NCBI GenBank assembly: GCA_009777775.1
Contig: WRLE01000006.1
Location: 1 to 64,000, forward strand
Length of the DNA stretch: 64,000 nt
Direction of reading: 5' to 3'
DNA from: Oscillospiraceae bacterium
Lineage (GTDB): Bacteria > Bacillota > Clostridia > Oscillospirales > Oscillospiraceae
Every line of letters begins with the position of its first letter. Position 1 is the first letter of the stretch. A program made the translations under genes and the position numbers. Below the pieces are notes generated by a model. It did no database searches. It was not told where the DNA came from and saw nothing but the letters and a program-made list of their open reading frames with translations. Positions 8,561-16,945 of this stretch are shown piece after piece.

Positions 8561-11212
8561 ATGAGTCATAAATATGTTTATTTATTTTCCGAAGGAAACG
8601 GCGATATGAAGGCACTTTTAGGAGGTAAAGGTGCAAACCTCGCCGAAATGACCAATCTCAACCTTCCCGTCCCCCAGGGCTTCACAGTCACCACAGAAGC
8701 CTGCACGAAGTATTACGATGATGGGGAAGATATATCAGAGGACATCCAAAGGGAAATAATGGAGTACATCGACAAGCTCGAACAGATGACAAATAAGAAG
8801 TTCGGCGATGCGGAAAATCCTTTGCTTGTGTCTGTTCGCTCAGGAGCGCGAGCATCGATGCCAGGCATGATGGATACGATTCTCAACCTTGGCTTAAACG
8901 ACACTGTCGTAGAGTCCATGGCGCAAAAGAGTGGCAATCCCCGTTGGGCATATGATTGCTATCGGAGATTTATCCAAATGTACTCCGATGTTGTTACTGA
9001 AGTTGGCAAATCATATTTCGAAGAGCTAATTGACGAAATGAAGCATAAAAATAATGTCTCCGAAGACACAGAACTGACTGCTGACAATCTAAAGGAATTA
9101 GCACAACAATTTAAAGATGAATACAAGTCAAAAATCGGCGAAGACTTCCCAGTTGATCCAAAAGTCCAGCTAATGGGAGCAATCCGCGCCGTTTTTCGTT
9201 CCTGGAACAATCCACGAGCTATTTCATATCGTAGAATGTATGATATTCCCGGAGATTGGGGTACCGCTGTCAATGTGCAAGAAATGGTCTTTGGCAACCT
9301 TGGCGATACCTCAGGCACCGGAGTGGCATTCACCCGCAACCCTGCCACTGGTGAAAAGAAGCTCTTTGGTGAATATTTATTAAACGCCCAAGGCGAGGAT
9401 GTTGTTGCAGGAATCAGGACTCCTATAGATATAGAACAATTACGAACTGTCATGCCCCAAGTGTATGATGAGTTCGTAAAAATTTGCGATACTTTGGAAA
9501 AGCATTACAGAGATATGCAAGACATGGAATTCACCATCGAAGATAGCAAGCTCTTTATGCTGCAAACAAGAAACGGCAAACGCACTGCTGCCGCTGCATT
9601 AAAAATCGCTTGCGACTTGGTGGACGAAGGTGCCATCAGCGATAAAGAAGCTGTCGCCATGATTGATGCTAAATCCCTAGATGCTTTGTTGCACCCACAA
9701 TTTGACCCAGATGCTTTGCAGGCTGCAATCCCCATTGGCAACGGTTTAGCAGCGTCTCCTGGGGCCGCCACAGGGAGAGCTGTATTTACTGCTGACACGG
9801 CAAAAAAATGGGCTGACAATGGTGAGCAAGTAATCCTAGTCAGGTTGGAAACATCGCCTGAAGATATAGAAGGAATGGCTGCTGCTAAAGGAATCCTTAC
9901 TGCCCGAGGTGGAATGACTTCCCATGCAGCCGTGGTGGCGCGGGGAATGGGTACTTGCTGCGTTGCTGGCTGCAGTGCAATAAAAATGGATGAAAAGAAC
10001 AAGCAATTCGAGCTGGGCGGCAAGACCTATAGCGAAGGAGACTGGATTAGTCTTGATGGCTCCACAGGGAATATTTACGGCGAAACCCTCCCCACCATCG
10101 ATGCTGTTATAGGTGGCGAATTCGGTCGCATCATGGACTGGGCTGACAAATATAGAAAAATGGGAATTAGAACAAATGCAGACACCCCCCATGATGCCAG
10201 TGTTGCCAAAGGATTCGGCGCAGAAGGCATTGGTCTCACACGCACAGAGCATATGTTTTTCGATGCAGGCAGAATCGCCGCAATCCGCGAAATGATTTGC
10301 TCCGATACCACCGAGCAGCGGGAAAAAGCACTTGCAAAAATCGAGCCCATGCAACAGGCTGATTTCGAAGGCATCTACGAAGCCATGGAGGGTTTACCGG
10401 TCACGATTAGATATCTAGATCCACCCTTGCACGAGTTCTTGCCTACCGAAGAACATGATATTGAGGCTCTAGCAACTGCTCATGGTAAAACTTTGAATGA
10501 AATCAAAGCAATTATCACTTCTCTCCATGAGTTTAACCCCATGATGGGTCATCGTGGTTGTCGCCTTGCTATCACATATCCTGAAATTGCTGCGATGCAA
10601 ACAAGGGCAATCATCAAAGCTGCAATAAATGTCCAAAAAGCTCATCCCGAATGGGAAAACTTCGTTCCCGAACTCATGATACCCCTCATTGGAGAGGTTA
10701 AAGAATTCGTTTTCTTGAAAAACATCGTTGTTGAGACTGCTGATAAGCTCATTTCCGATGCCGGTAGCAATTTGAAATATATGGTGGGTACGATGATAGA
10801 AATCCCCCGCGCCTGCATCACAGCCGACGACATCGCAATGGAAGCCGAGTTTTTCTCCTTTGGCACCAACGATTTAACCCAAATGGCATACGGTTTTTCC
10901 AGAGACGATGCTGGAAAATTCCTAGATGACTATTATGAAAAGCAAATTTTCGAGTCAGACCCCTTTGCTCGAATTGACCAAGTCGGAGTTGGTAAACTTA
11001 TGGAAATGGCTGTGAATCTTGGGAGACAAGGTCGCACAAATCTCAAACTAGGCATCTGCGGCGAACATGGCGGCGACCCATCCTCTGTAGAATTTTGCTA
11101 CAGGATTGGTCTTGATTATGTTTCCTGCTCGCCCTTCCGTGTTCCCATTGCCCGCCTTGCAGCTGCACAAGCAGCTATTTCAGAAAGCGATGAAAAAGTT
11201 ATTCACGGTTAG
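8561..11212 (+). CDS. ppdK: Pyruvate, phosphate dikinase
   Basis: An 883-residue, full-length PPDK. The N-terminal ATP-grasp domain includes GGKGANLAEM, SVRSGARASMPGMMDTILNLG and FMLQTRNGKRT. The central swivelling domain carries the phospho-histidine in ARGGMTSHAAVVARGMGT. The C-terminal PEP/pyruvate TIM barrel has RTEHMFF, GTNDLTQM and GICGEHGG. It interconverts pyruvate, ATP and Pi with PEP, AMP and PPi, common in anaerobes with PPi-linked glycolysis. GAGGTACC lies upstream of the ATG. A strong terminator follows, so it is a single-gene unit. Confidence 0.97.
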   Translation: MSHKYVYLFSEGNGDMKALLGGKGANLAEMTNLNLPVPQGFTVTTEACTKYYDDGEDISEDIQREIMEYIDKLEQMTNKKFGDAENPLLVSVRSGARASMPGMMDTILNLGLNDTVVESMAQKSGNPRWAYDCYRRFIQMYSDVVTEVGKSYFEELIDEMKHKNNVSEDTELTADNLKELAQQFKDEYKSKIGEDFPVDPKVQLMGAIRAVFRSWNNPRAISYRRMYDIPGDWGTAVNVQEMVFGNLGDTSGTGVAFTRNPATGEKKLFGEYLLNAQGEDVVAGIRTPIDIEQLRTVMPQVYDEFVKICDTLEKHYRDMQDMEFTIEDSKLFMLQTRNGKRTAAAALKIACDLVDEGAISDKEAVAMIDAKSLDALLHPQFDPDALQAAIPIGNGLAASPGAATGRAVFTADTAKKWADNGEQVILVRLETSPEDIEGMAAAKGILTARGGMTSHAAVVARGMGTCCVAGCSAIKMDEKNKQFELGGKTYSEGDWISLDGSTGNIYGETLPTIDAVIGGEFGRIMDWADKYRKMGIRTNADTPHDASVAKGFGAEGIGLTRTEHMFFDAGRIAAIREMICSDTTEQREKALAKIEPMQQADFEGIYEAMEGLPVTIRYLDPPLHEFLPTEEHDIEALATAHGKTLNEIKAIITSLHEFNPMMGHRGCRLAITYPEIAAMQTRAIIKAAINVQKAHPEWENFVPELMIPLIGEVKEFVFLKNIVVETADKLISDAGSNLKYMVGTMIEIPRACITADDIAMEAEFFSFGTNDLTQMAYGFSRDDAGKFLDDYYEKQIFESDPFARIDQVGVGKLMEMAVNLGRQGRTNLKLGICGEHGGDPSSVEFCYRIGLDYVSCSPFRVPIARLAAAQAAISESDEKVIHG

Positions 11213-11238
11213 ACCCCTTTAGTTTATAAACACAAAAT

Positions 11239-11290
11239 AAAATCAACAAATCCTTTAATTGCTAAAATAAAAGGATTTGTTGATTTTTTA
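11239..11290 (+). terminator. Rho-independent terminator of ppdK
   Basis: AATCAACAAATCCTTT (from 11241) pairs with AAAGGATTTGTTGATT further on, followed by a T-run (to about 11290). Confidence 0.85.
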
Positions 11291-11371
11291 TTTGCACATG
11301 GATATACTCTGTGTTAAAATGTCGTATTCATTGGTATGATATTAAACATTAATCAAAACAGGAGGGCTATT

Positions 11372-12088
11372 GTGATAATTATAAGATGCGAAGATTATGA
11401 TGAAATGAGCTGCACGGCTGCCGAGTACTATGTGGAGCTGCTCCAAAAGAAACCAAATAGCGTTCTAGGTTTGGCAACTGGCAGTACACCCTTAGGTCTA
11501 TATGAGAAACTAGTGGAAGCATATGAAGATGGTGTCATCGACTTTTCCCAAGCACGTTCATTTAATTTAGACGAATACTATCCAATAGAAAAAAACCATC
11601 CTCAGAGCTATCATAGCTATATGTACGAAAACTTCCTTGGTAAAGTCAACTTTCAAGAAAGCCAAATACCCAACGGAGAAGCAGCAGACCCAGAAAACGA
11701 ATGTATTGAATTTGATAAAGCTATAAATTTAGCTGGTGGTATCGATCTTTTATTGCTGGGTATTGGAACAAACGGCCACATTGGATTCAATGAGCCCTCC
11801 ATCAGCTATACACTCGCTACCCATCTCACAGAGTTGGCTGAAAGCACCATTGAAGCAAATTCTCGTTTTTTTGCCGATGGCGAGCTTCAACCGAGAGCAG
11901 CCTTAACCATGGGCTTTGGCAATATATTCGCTTCAAAAAGTATCCTTATGCTCATCAGCGGAGCTTCAAAAAGACCAATCGTCCAAAGACTGCTTGATGA
12001 CAAAATACACACTGATGTCCCTGCTAGTCTCCTTTCCCTTCACCCAGATTTTACCATTATAATTGACCGCGAAGCCCTAGGCGATTAG
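11372..12088 (+). CDS. nagB: Glucosamine-6-phosphate deaminase
   Basis: The GTG at 11372 is chosen because AGGAGG ends six bases upstream; an in-frame ATG at 11336 lacks a site. The 238-residue product has the NagB motifs: GLATGSTPLGLYEKL, FNLDEYY, GIGTNGHIGFNEP and the later HLTELAEST and ALTMGFGNI. It converts glucosamine-6-phosphate to fructose-6-phosphate and ammonia, feeding amino sugars from cell wall or environment into glycolysis. nagA is not adjacent. lysA starts 36 bases downstream and may be co-transcribed. Confidence 0.95.
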   Translation: MIIIRCEDYDEMSCTAAEYYVELLQKKPNSVLGLATGSTPLGLYEKLVEAYEDGVIDFSQARSFNLDEYYPIEKNHPQSYHSYMYENFLGKVNFQESQIPNGEAADPENECIEFDKAINLAGGIDLLLLGIGTNGHIGFNEPSISYTLATHLTELAESTIEANSRFFADGELQPRAALTMGFGNIFASKSILMLISGASKRPIVQRLLDDKIHTDVPASLLSLHPDFTIIIDREALGD

Positions 12089-12124
12089 CCGCCGCTACGC
12101 GAAACATGAAACGGGGTTTATAAA

Positions 12125-13426
12125 TTGGAAAACATACTAAACAGCTTTAGCAATATAGATTCTCAAAACATCGCCCAGGCAGCAAATAACTATGGCACTC
12201 CTGTATATGTTTACGATGAAACTGCAATCCTTCAGCGTTGCAAGGAAGCTCTTGAAATGCCCAATGCATATGGATTAACAGTACGCTATGCCATGAAAGC
12301 CAATTCCAACCGCAGTGTTTTGAAAACAATTAGTGCTGCAGGATTACATATCGATGCCAGCTCTCTAAATGAAGTTATGCGCGCCCATATGGCAGAAATT
12401 CCTTACAACAATATAATGCTAACTACCCAAGAAATATACGAAGGCGCTGATAGATTGATTTTCGAAGAAATGCTACGTTCTGGTTTGAGCTATTCCGTAT
12501 GCTCTTTGCGGCAATTGGGAATAATACTAGATATGGAATCCGCTGAGCAATACGAAATAGGAATCCGCATCCATCCTGGAGTCGGTTCCGGAGAAAGCAT
12601 CACCCGCAACACAGGGGATGAATATGCTTGCTTCGGTGTGCATTTGATGGATATTGAAGAAGCAGTGAATCTAGCATCACAAAGGGGTGTTTTGTTTAAA
12701 TATGTTCATGTACACATCGGTTCTGGAGGAGACCCCTTGGTTTGGCAGCAAAATATCGACAACGAACTGTCAATCATAAAAAAATACTTCCCCCATGCCG
12801 AAACTGTCAACTTTGGTGGTGGCTTAAAGGTAGCAAGAATGCCCGATGAAAAAGCAGCTGACATCAACGAGCTCGGTCAGTATGCTAAAATGCGCATAGA
12901 AGAGTTTTTTGCGGATACTGGCAGGAAGCTAAAAATGGAGATTGAACCCGGAACATATATCATGGCAAATTCGGGATATGCTGTTACTCGGGTCATCGAC
13001 AAAAAAAGAACGGCTTTACTGGATTTTGTAATAATTGATGGCAGCATGGAAATAAACTCCCGTCCCCTTTTATATGGATCGAGACATCCAATCTATATTA
13101 TCGCCGCTGATGGAAGCCATGTAAAGTCTTCTGATTGGGGTGATATTCCAGGTGATTTTGAAGCTGTTGTTGCTGGTAGATGCTGCGAAAGCGGCGATTG
13201 CCAGACACTGGATTCCGAAGGAAAGCCAATCCCACGCTCCATGGTGGAGCCTGACATAGGCGACATAGCAGTCATCGGAGGTACCGGTGCTTATTGTTCT
13301 GCAATGACTCCATTTAATTATAATTCCCATACCCAAATAGCAGAATTGATGCTGACTTCCCAAGGGACACTGGAGATTATTAGAAGAAGACAAACCTTGG
13401 CGCAAATGCTTGAAAACGAGGTGTAA
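12125..13426 (+). CDS. lysA: Diaminopimelate decarboxylase-family enzyme
   Basis: A 433-residue PLP-dependent group IV decarboxylase starting with TTG. The PLP lysine lies in RYAMKANSNR (about residue 60). Also present are HIGSGGDP, the phosphate-binding FGGGLKVAR, EPGTYIMANSGY, and GRCCESGDC with the active-site cysteine. The C-terminal barrel ends with GAYCSAMTPFNYN. LysA makes L-lysine from meso-diaminopimelate. The related carboxynorspermidine decarboxylases are shorter (about 380 residues), so LysA is favoured. No other lysine gene is nearby. Confidence 0.85.
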   Translation: MENILNSFSNIDSQNIAQAANNYGTPVYVYDETAILQRCKEALEMPNAYGLTVRYAMKANSNRSVLKTISAAGLHIDASSLNEVMRAHMAEIPYNNIMLTTQEIYEGADRLIFEEMLRSGLSYSVCSLRQLGIILDMESAEQYEIGIRIHPGVGSGESITRNTGDEYACFGVHLMDIEEAVNLASQRGVLFKYVHVHIGSGGDPLVWQQNIDNELSIIKKYFPHAETVNFGGGLKVARMPDEKAADINELGQYAKMRIEEFFADTGRKLKMEIEPGTYIMANSGYAVTRVIDKKRTALLDFVIIDGSMEINSRPLLYGSRHPIYIIAADGSHVKSSDWGDIPGDFEAVVAGRCCESGDCQTLDSEGKPIPRSMVEPDIGDIAVIGGTGAYCSAMTPFNYNSHTQIAELMLTSQGTLEIIRRRQTLAQMLENEV

Positions 13427-13549
13427 AAAGCGTATATTATTACACATATAATTAACTAATGCGACCAGCTCCACTAAAGTTAATGGGAAAATAAACCGAT
13501 AGCAAATTTGAATAGATAAATTTAATTTAAACGGAGGTATTTATTACTA

Positions 13550-14251
13550 ATGAAGAAATTTGTATGTAGCGTATGCGGTTATATCCACGAAGGCGATGCG
13601 CCACCTGAAACCTGCCCCATTTGCAAAGTATCAGCTTCGAAGTTCAATCTTCAATCCGATGATTCCGCAGCCGCTACTCAAACCGCTGCAAATGCAACGA
13701 CAGCTGGCAAAAAGTTTGTCTGTTCTGTCTGCGGATATGTCCACGAAGGCGACTCCCCTCCCGACTCCTGCCCCATATGCAAAGTCGATAAGTCAAAATT
13801 TATCGAGCAAGGTGGTAGTGGAATGTCTTGGGCGGCAGAGCATATTGTTGGCATTGCACAAGGTGTTCCCGATGAAATAATTGCTGAGCTACGTGCCAAT
13901 TATGAAGGCGAATGTAAAGAAGTGGGAATGTATCTTGCCATGTCCAGGGTTGCCCATCGGGAAGGTTATCCCGAAATAGGACTCTACTGGGAAAAAGCAG
14001 CCTTTGAAGAAGCGGAACACGCAGCCAAGTTTGCTGAGCTCCTTGGCGAAGTTCTCACAGACAGCACAAAAACGAATCTCGAAATGCGTGTGGAAGCGGA
14101 AAACGGTGCCACCCTTGGAAAATTCAACTTAGCAAAACTAGCCAAAGAACTAAATTACGATGCTATTCACGACACAGTCCACGAAATGGCAAGGGACGAA
14201 GCAAGGCATGGCAAAGCATTCAAGGGACTTCTTGAAAGATATTTCGGCTAA
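13550..14251 (+). CDS. rbr: Rubrerythrin with two N-terminal rubredoxin domains
   Basis: A 233-residue protein. Two near-identical rubredoxin-type iron sites occur at about residues 1-33 ([17 protein letters not shown]) and 55-87 ([17 protein letters not shown]), separated by an Ala/Thr-rich linker. A ferritin-like di-iron domain follows ([41 protein letters not shown]). Rubredoxin-first ('reverse') rubrerythrins are NADH-linked H2O2 reductases in clostridia. Two rubredoxin units are unusual. GGAGG precedes the ATG. The role is protection from peroxide and oxygen in the cytoplasm. Confidence 0.93.
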   Translation: MKKFVCSVCGYIHEGDAPPETCPICKVSASKFNLQSDDSAAATQTAANATTAGKKFVCSVCGYVHEGDSPPDSCPICKVDKSKFIEQGGSGMSWAAEHIVGIAQGVPDEIIAELRANYEGECKEVGMYLAMSRVAHREGYPEIGLYWEKAAFEEAEHAAKFAELLGEVLTDSTKTNLEMRVEAENGATLGKFNLAKLAKELNYDAIHDTVHEMARDEARHGKAFKGLLERYFG

Positions 14252-14274
14252 TAATAAATAGATACATATTTAAT

Positions 14275-14316
14275 AAAAAAATAAACGGTGACCAAATGGT
14301 CATCGTTTATTTTTTA
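14275..14316 (+). terminator. Terminator of the rubrerythrin gene
   Basis: AATAAACGGTGACCA pairs with TGGTCATCGTTTATT around a two-base loop with one mismatch, then a T-run. Confidence 0.85.
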
Positions 14317-14343
14317 ATTATATATCTTCATGCATCTTCATGT

Positions 14344-14472
14344 GAGAGCAGAGCAATGTGTCTGTTTTTTAGTTCCGTCAAGCGAAACCAAGGACGGTGG
14401 AGCGCGCGAATTGACGCATGGATGCGTCAATGAGCGATAGAAACTAAAAAACAGACACATTGCTCTGCTCTC
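14344..14472. repeat. 129-bp palindromic element with perfect 31-bp arms
   Basis: The left arm 14344-14374 and right arm 14442-14472 are exact inverted repeats of 31 bases. The centre has its own stems: CCGTC/GACGG (14375-14397) and TTGACGCATGGATGCGTCAA (14411-14430). It lies between the convergent rubrerythrin and fakA genes, 20 bases from the fakA stop. It could be a small non-autonomous mobile element or a strong two-way terminator. No second copy was seen in the window. Confidence 0.8.
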
Positions 14473-14491
14473 ACCAGCAGGCAGTTACAAA

Positions 14492-16141
14492 CTATTCTGC
14501 TGAGATTATATAATGGTATATTGGCTGCTTGCCCATTATTAACATTGTTTCTGCACTTTGGAAATCGCGTCCCAATGAATCGGACACAGTTATTGCATCC
14601 TCCTCCGTCACATCGGCTCCAGCATATATGGTGATAAACTCAGGCACAGCCTTATTAAGCTCCCCTTTGACAATCTCCATCAAAGCATCGAAATCAGCAC
14701 CACTTGCTATTAACACATCATCAAGGAGAGCCAAATATTCACCCTCCATAATATCCATATCGTCAAAAACAGAATTTCTCGCCGCCACAGTAATGTGTAC
14801 TGTGCGAACATACTGCGCTGCTTCTGTCATTCTGGCAACAATTTCATCTGCATCTCTAATCGTATCTGCTGCCAGCATCGCAGCGACTCCTTGGGGAATA
14901 CTCCTTGTGGGAATGACTATTATGCGCTTATCCGATAAAGGAATACATTGCTCCGCCGCCATGATAATATTTTTGTTATTTGGAAGCACAAACACAGTTT
15001 CGGCAGGAGTATTTGCGATTTTTTCCAAAATATCCTGGGTTGATGGGTTCATCGTTTGACCACCAGAAATAAAGGCATCGGCCCCAAGGTCGGAAAACAG
15101 TTCTTCGATACCCTCACCAACACAGACCACAGCAAAGCCAATATCCTTTATTTGCGCCACTTCCGGCTCTTGACTTGTGGCTGTGATGTCGGCACCAGAA
15201 CCATCCATCGCTTCTGTGTGCTGTTCTCTCATATTTTCGATTTTTATCGACAATAAAGCTCCATATGTCAGTGCTTCAGTCAAAACAACACCAGGCTCAT
15301 TTGTATGGACATGGACTTTAATAATATCATCGTCATCCACAAGTACCACGCTATCTCCACGAGCATTTAAAAAAGCAGAGAACATTTCAACATCCGATTT
15401 ATGAGTCTTTTCCACGATGAACTCGGTGCAATAAGCAAATTTTATATCCTCCGATGTAAACTTTGTAAAATCTGCTTTTTCTGATACTTCGGTTTTTATG
15501 ATTAGCTTAGTCAGCATTTCCCCCTGCAATGCCAGTAGCATTCCCTGGAGAATATACATATATCCCTTAGCACCAGCATCCACAACGCCAGCTTTTTTAA
15601 GCACAGGATTAATATTCACTGTATCGGCTAAAGCGATGTCTCCCTGCTCAATGGCATGCTCAAACATGGTCTCTAAATCCATTTCGTTTTCCGCAGCTAA
15701 AACAGCAGCACTGGCAGCAAGCCTTGATACTGTTAAAATAGTTCCCTCTGCCGGTTTCATAACAGCTTTATACGCAGACTCCACCCCCCAGGTAAGAGCA
15801 GCGGCGAAATCCGTTGCATCTGCGCAGTCGCAATCTTTCAATCTGCGAGATAGCCCGCGAAACAAAAGAGACAGTATTACACCTGAATTCCCCCTTGCAC
15901 CTCGAAGCATAGCAGCTGCGGTTGCCTCTGCAGCTTGACCAATGGTGCCAGGAGAAATGCTCGCAAGAGCTTTTTCCGCAGCTCCGATGGTTAGGCTCAT
16001 ATTTGTGCCTGTGTCGCCATCTGGCACCGGAAAAACATTCAGATCGTTGATTTCTTGCTTGTTGTTTTCGATAGCAGCGGCAGCGTTCATAATCATGCAC
16101 TTAAACAACTCGCCGGTTATCTGCTGTGTCAAGCAGCCCAA
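14492..16141 (-). CDS. fakA: DAK2-domain fatty-acid kinase subunit FakA (YloV family)
   Basis: A 549-residue protein. The N-terminal DhaL/DAK2 ATP-binding domain (about 1-200) has NVFPVPDGDTGTNM and RGARGNSGVILSLLFRG. A middle and C-terminal domain of the YloV type follow. FakA phosphorylates fatty acids held by a DegV-type FakB protein, for phospholipid synthesis. A DegV protein is encoded at 33603-34508. It is last in the alaS-hinT-asp23-fakA run, 7 bases after asp23; asp23-fakA is the usual Bacillota pairing. Confidence 0.92.
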   Translation of the reverse strand: MGCLTQQITGELFKCMIMNAAAAIENNKQEINDLNVFPVPDGDTGTNMSLTIGAAEKALASISPGTIGQAAEATAAAMLRGARGNSGVILSLLFRGLSRRLKDCDCADATDFAAALTWGVESAYKAVMKPAEGTILTVSRLAASAAVLAAENEMDLETMFEHAIEQGDIALADTVNINPVLKKAGVVDAGAKGYMYILQGMLLALQGEMLTKLIIKTEVSEKADFTKFTSEDIKFAYCTEFIVEKTHKSDVEMFSAFLNARGDSVVLVDDDDIIKVHVHTNEPGVVLTEALTYGALLSIKIENMREQHTEAMDGSGADITATSQEPEVAQIKDIGFAVVCVGEGIEELFSDLGADAFISGGQTMNPSTQDILEKIANTPAETVFVLPNNKNIIMAAEQCIPLSDKRIIVIPTRSIPQGVAAMLAADTIRDADEIVARMTEAAQYVRTVHITVAARNSVFDDMDIMEGEYLALLDDVLIASGADFDALMEIVKGELNKAVPEFITIYAGADVTEEDAITVSDSLGRDFQSAETMLIMGKQPIYHYIISAE

Positions 16142-16148
16142 CTCCCTT

Positions 16149-16517
16149 CTACCCCAATAACATCGAATCGATAAATATATTTATCTGTCTAATCTGCACG
16201 CCCGTTCCTTTGGTCACTTGATAGTGTACCCTGTCTATTATGCTTTCACATATGGCAGGAATATTTACCCCTTGGTCAACGGCTATATGCAGATCGATGA
16301 TTATGCTATTGTCATCATTGTATGTTATATGGACGCCCTTGCCCATGTATTCTTTTTTCAGGAGATATACAAGCCCATCTGTCATAGACCTCACCGTCAT
16401 GCCTTTTACCCCGAAGCAATTGGTGGCTGCGTCTCCTGTTAGGATAGTAAATACTTCGCTTGCTATGGTGATACTGCCATTTTCATTTTGAAGTTTAACC
16501 ATCGAAGTTTTCCTCAT
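16149..16517 (-). CDS. Asp23/Gls24 (YloU) family protein
   Basis: A 122-residue protein with the Asp23 pattern: NENGSITIASEVFTILTGDAA, GMTVRSMTDGL, then DLHIAVDQGVNIPAICESII. These cytoplasmic proteins associate with the membrane or cell-wall stress response, and the yloU-yloV (asp23-fakA) order is conserved in Bacillota. It is separated by one base from hinT upstream and seven from fakA downstream, so all are probably translated from one message. Confidence 0.9.
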   Translation of the reverse strand: MRKTSMVKLQNENGSITIASEVFTILTGDAATNCFGVKGMTVRSMTDGLVYLLKKEYMGKGVHITYNDDNSIIIDLHIAVDQGVNIPAICESIIDRVHYQVTKGTGVQIRQINIFIDSMLLG

Positions 16518-16518
16518 T

Positions 16519-16860
16519 TCATGCTAATTGCTCGCTTAGTCCTTTGCCCGCTAGTAAATGGAAGTGCAAATGTAATACCGTCTGCCCTCCATCGGGTCCT
16601 GAATTTGTCACCACACGATAGCCCCTTGTCAAGTCCTCGCTAACTACCAGCTTTGCGATTGCCTCAAAGCATTTCCCTGCTAAATGGGAATTGCTTTCAT
16701 CAAGGTCAGCTGACGATGTAATGTGTTCTTTAGGAACTACTAATATATGAACTGGTGCTTGGGGTGCTATATCACGAAAGGCAAAGACATGCTCGTCCTC
16801 ATATACACATTGGGAAGGTATTTCTCCAGCAATTATCCTGCAAAATAAACAATCAGTCAT
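16519..16860 (-). CDS. hinT: HIT-family (HinT-like) nucleotide hydrolase
   Basis: The start at 16860 (MTDCLFCRIIAGEIPS) has GGAGG upstream and matches the family N-terminus; seven extra in-frame residues are rejected. The 113-residue product has the histidine triad in VLHLHFHLLAG, and FRDIAPQAPVHILVVPKEHI. HinT proteins hydrolyse nucleoside phosphoramidates. It starts 85 bases after alaS and leads directly into asp23. Confidence 0.93.
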   Translation of the reverse strand: MTDCLFCRIIAGEIPSQCVYEDEHVFAFRDIAPQAPVHILVVPKEHITSSADLDESNSHLAGKCFEAIAKLVVSEDLTRGYRVVTNSGPDGGQTVLHLHFHLLAGKGLSEQLA

Positions 16861-16945
16861 ATTGACACCTCCAAGAATCATTTAACTTGTCAATCAACGT
16901 AGCTATGTGCAAAGATCATAGCCATGACAGTAGGGTATATTTAAG

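Noticed and set aside
9505-10354. Long antisense open frames inside ppdK
   Set aside because: Shadows of a strongly conserved gene; low-complexity translations without family features.
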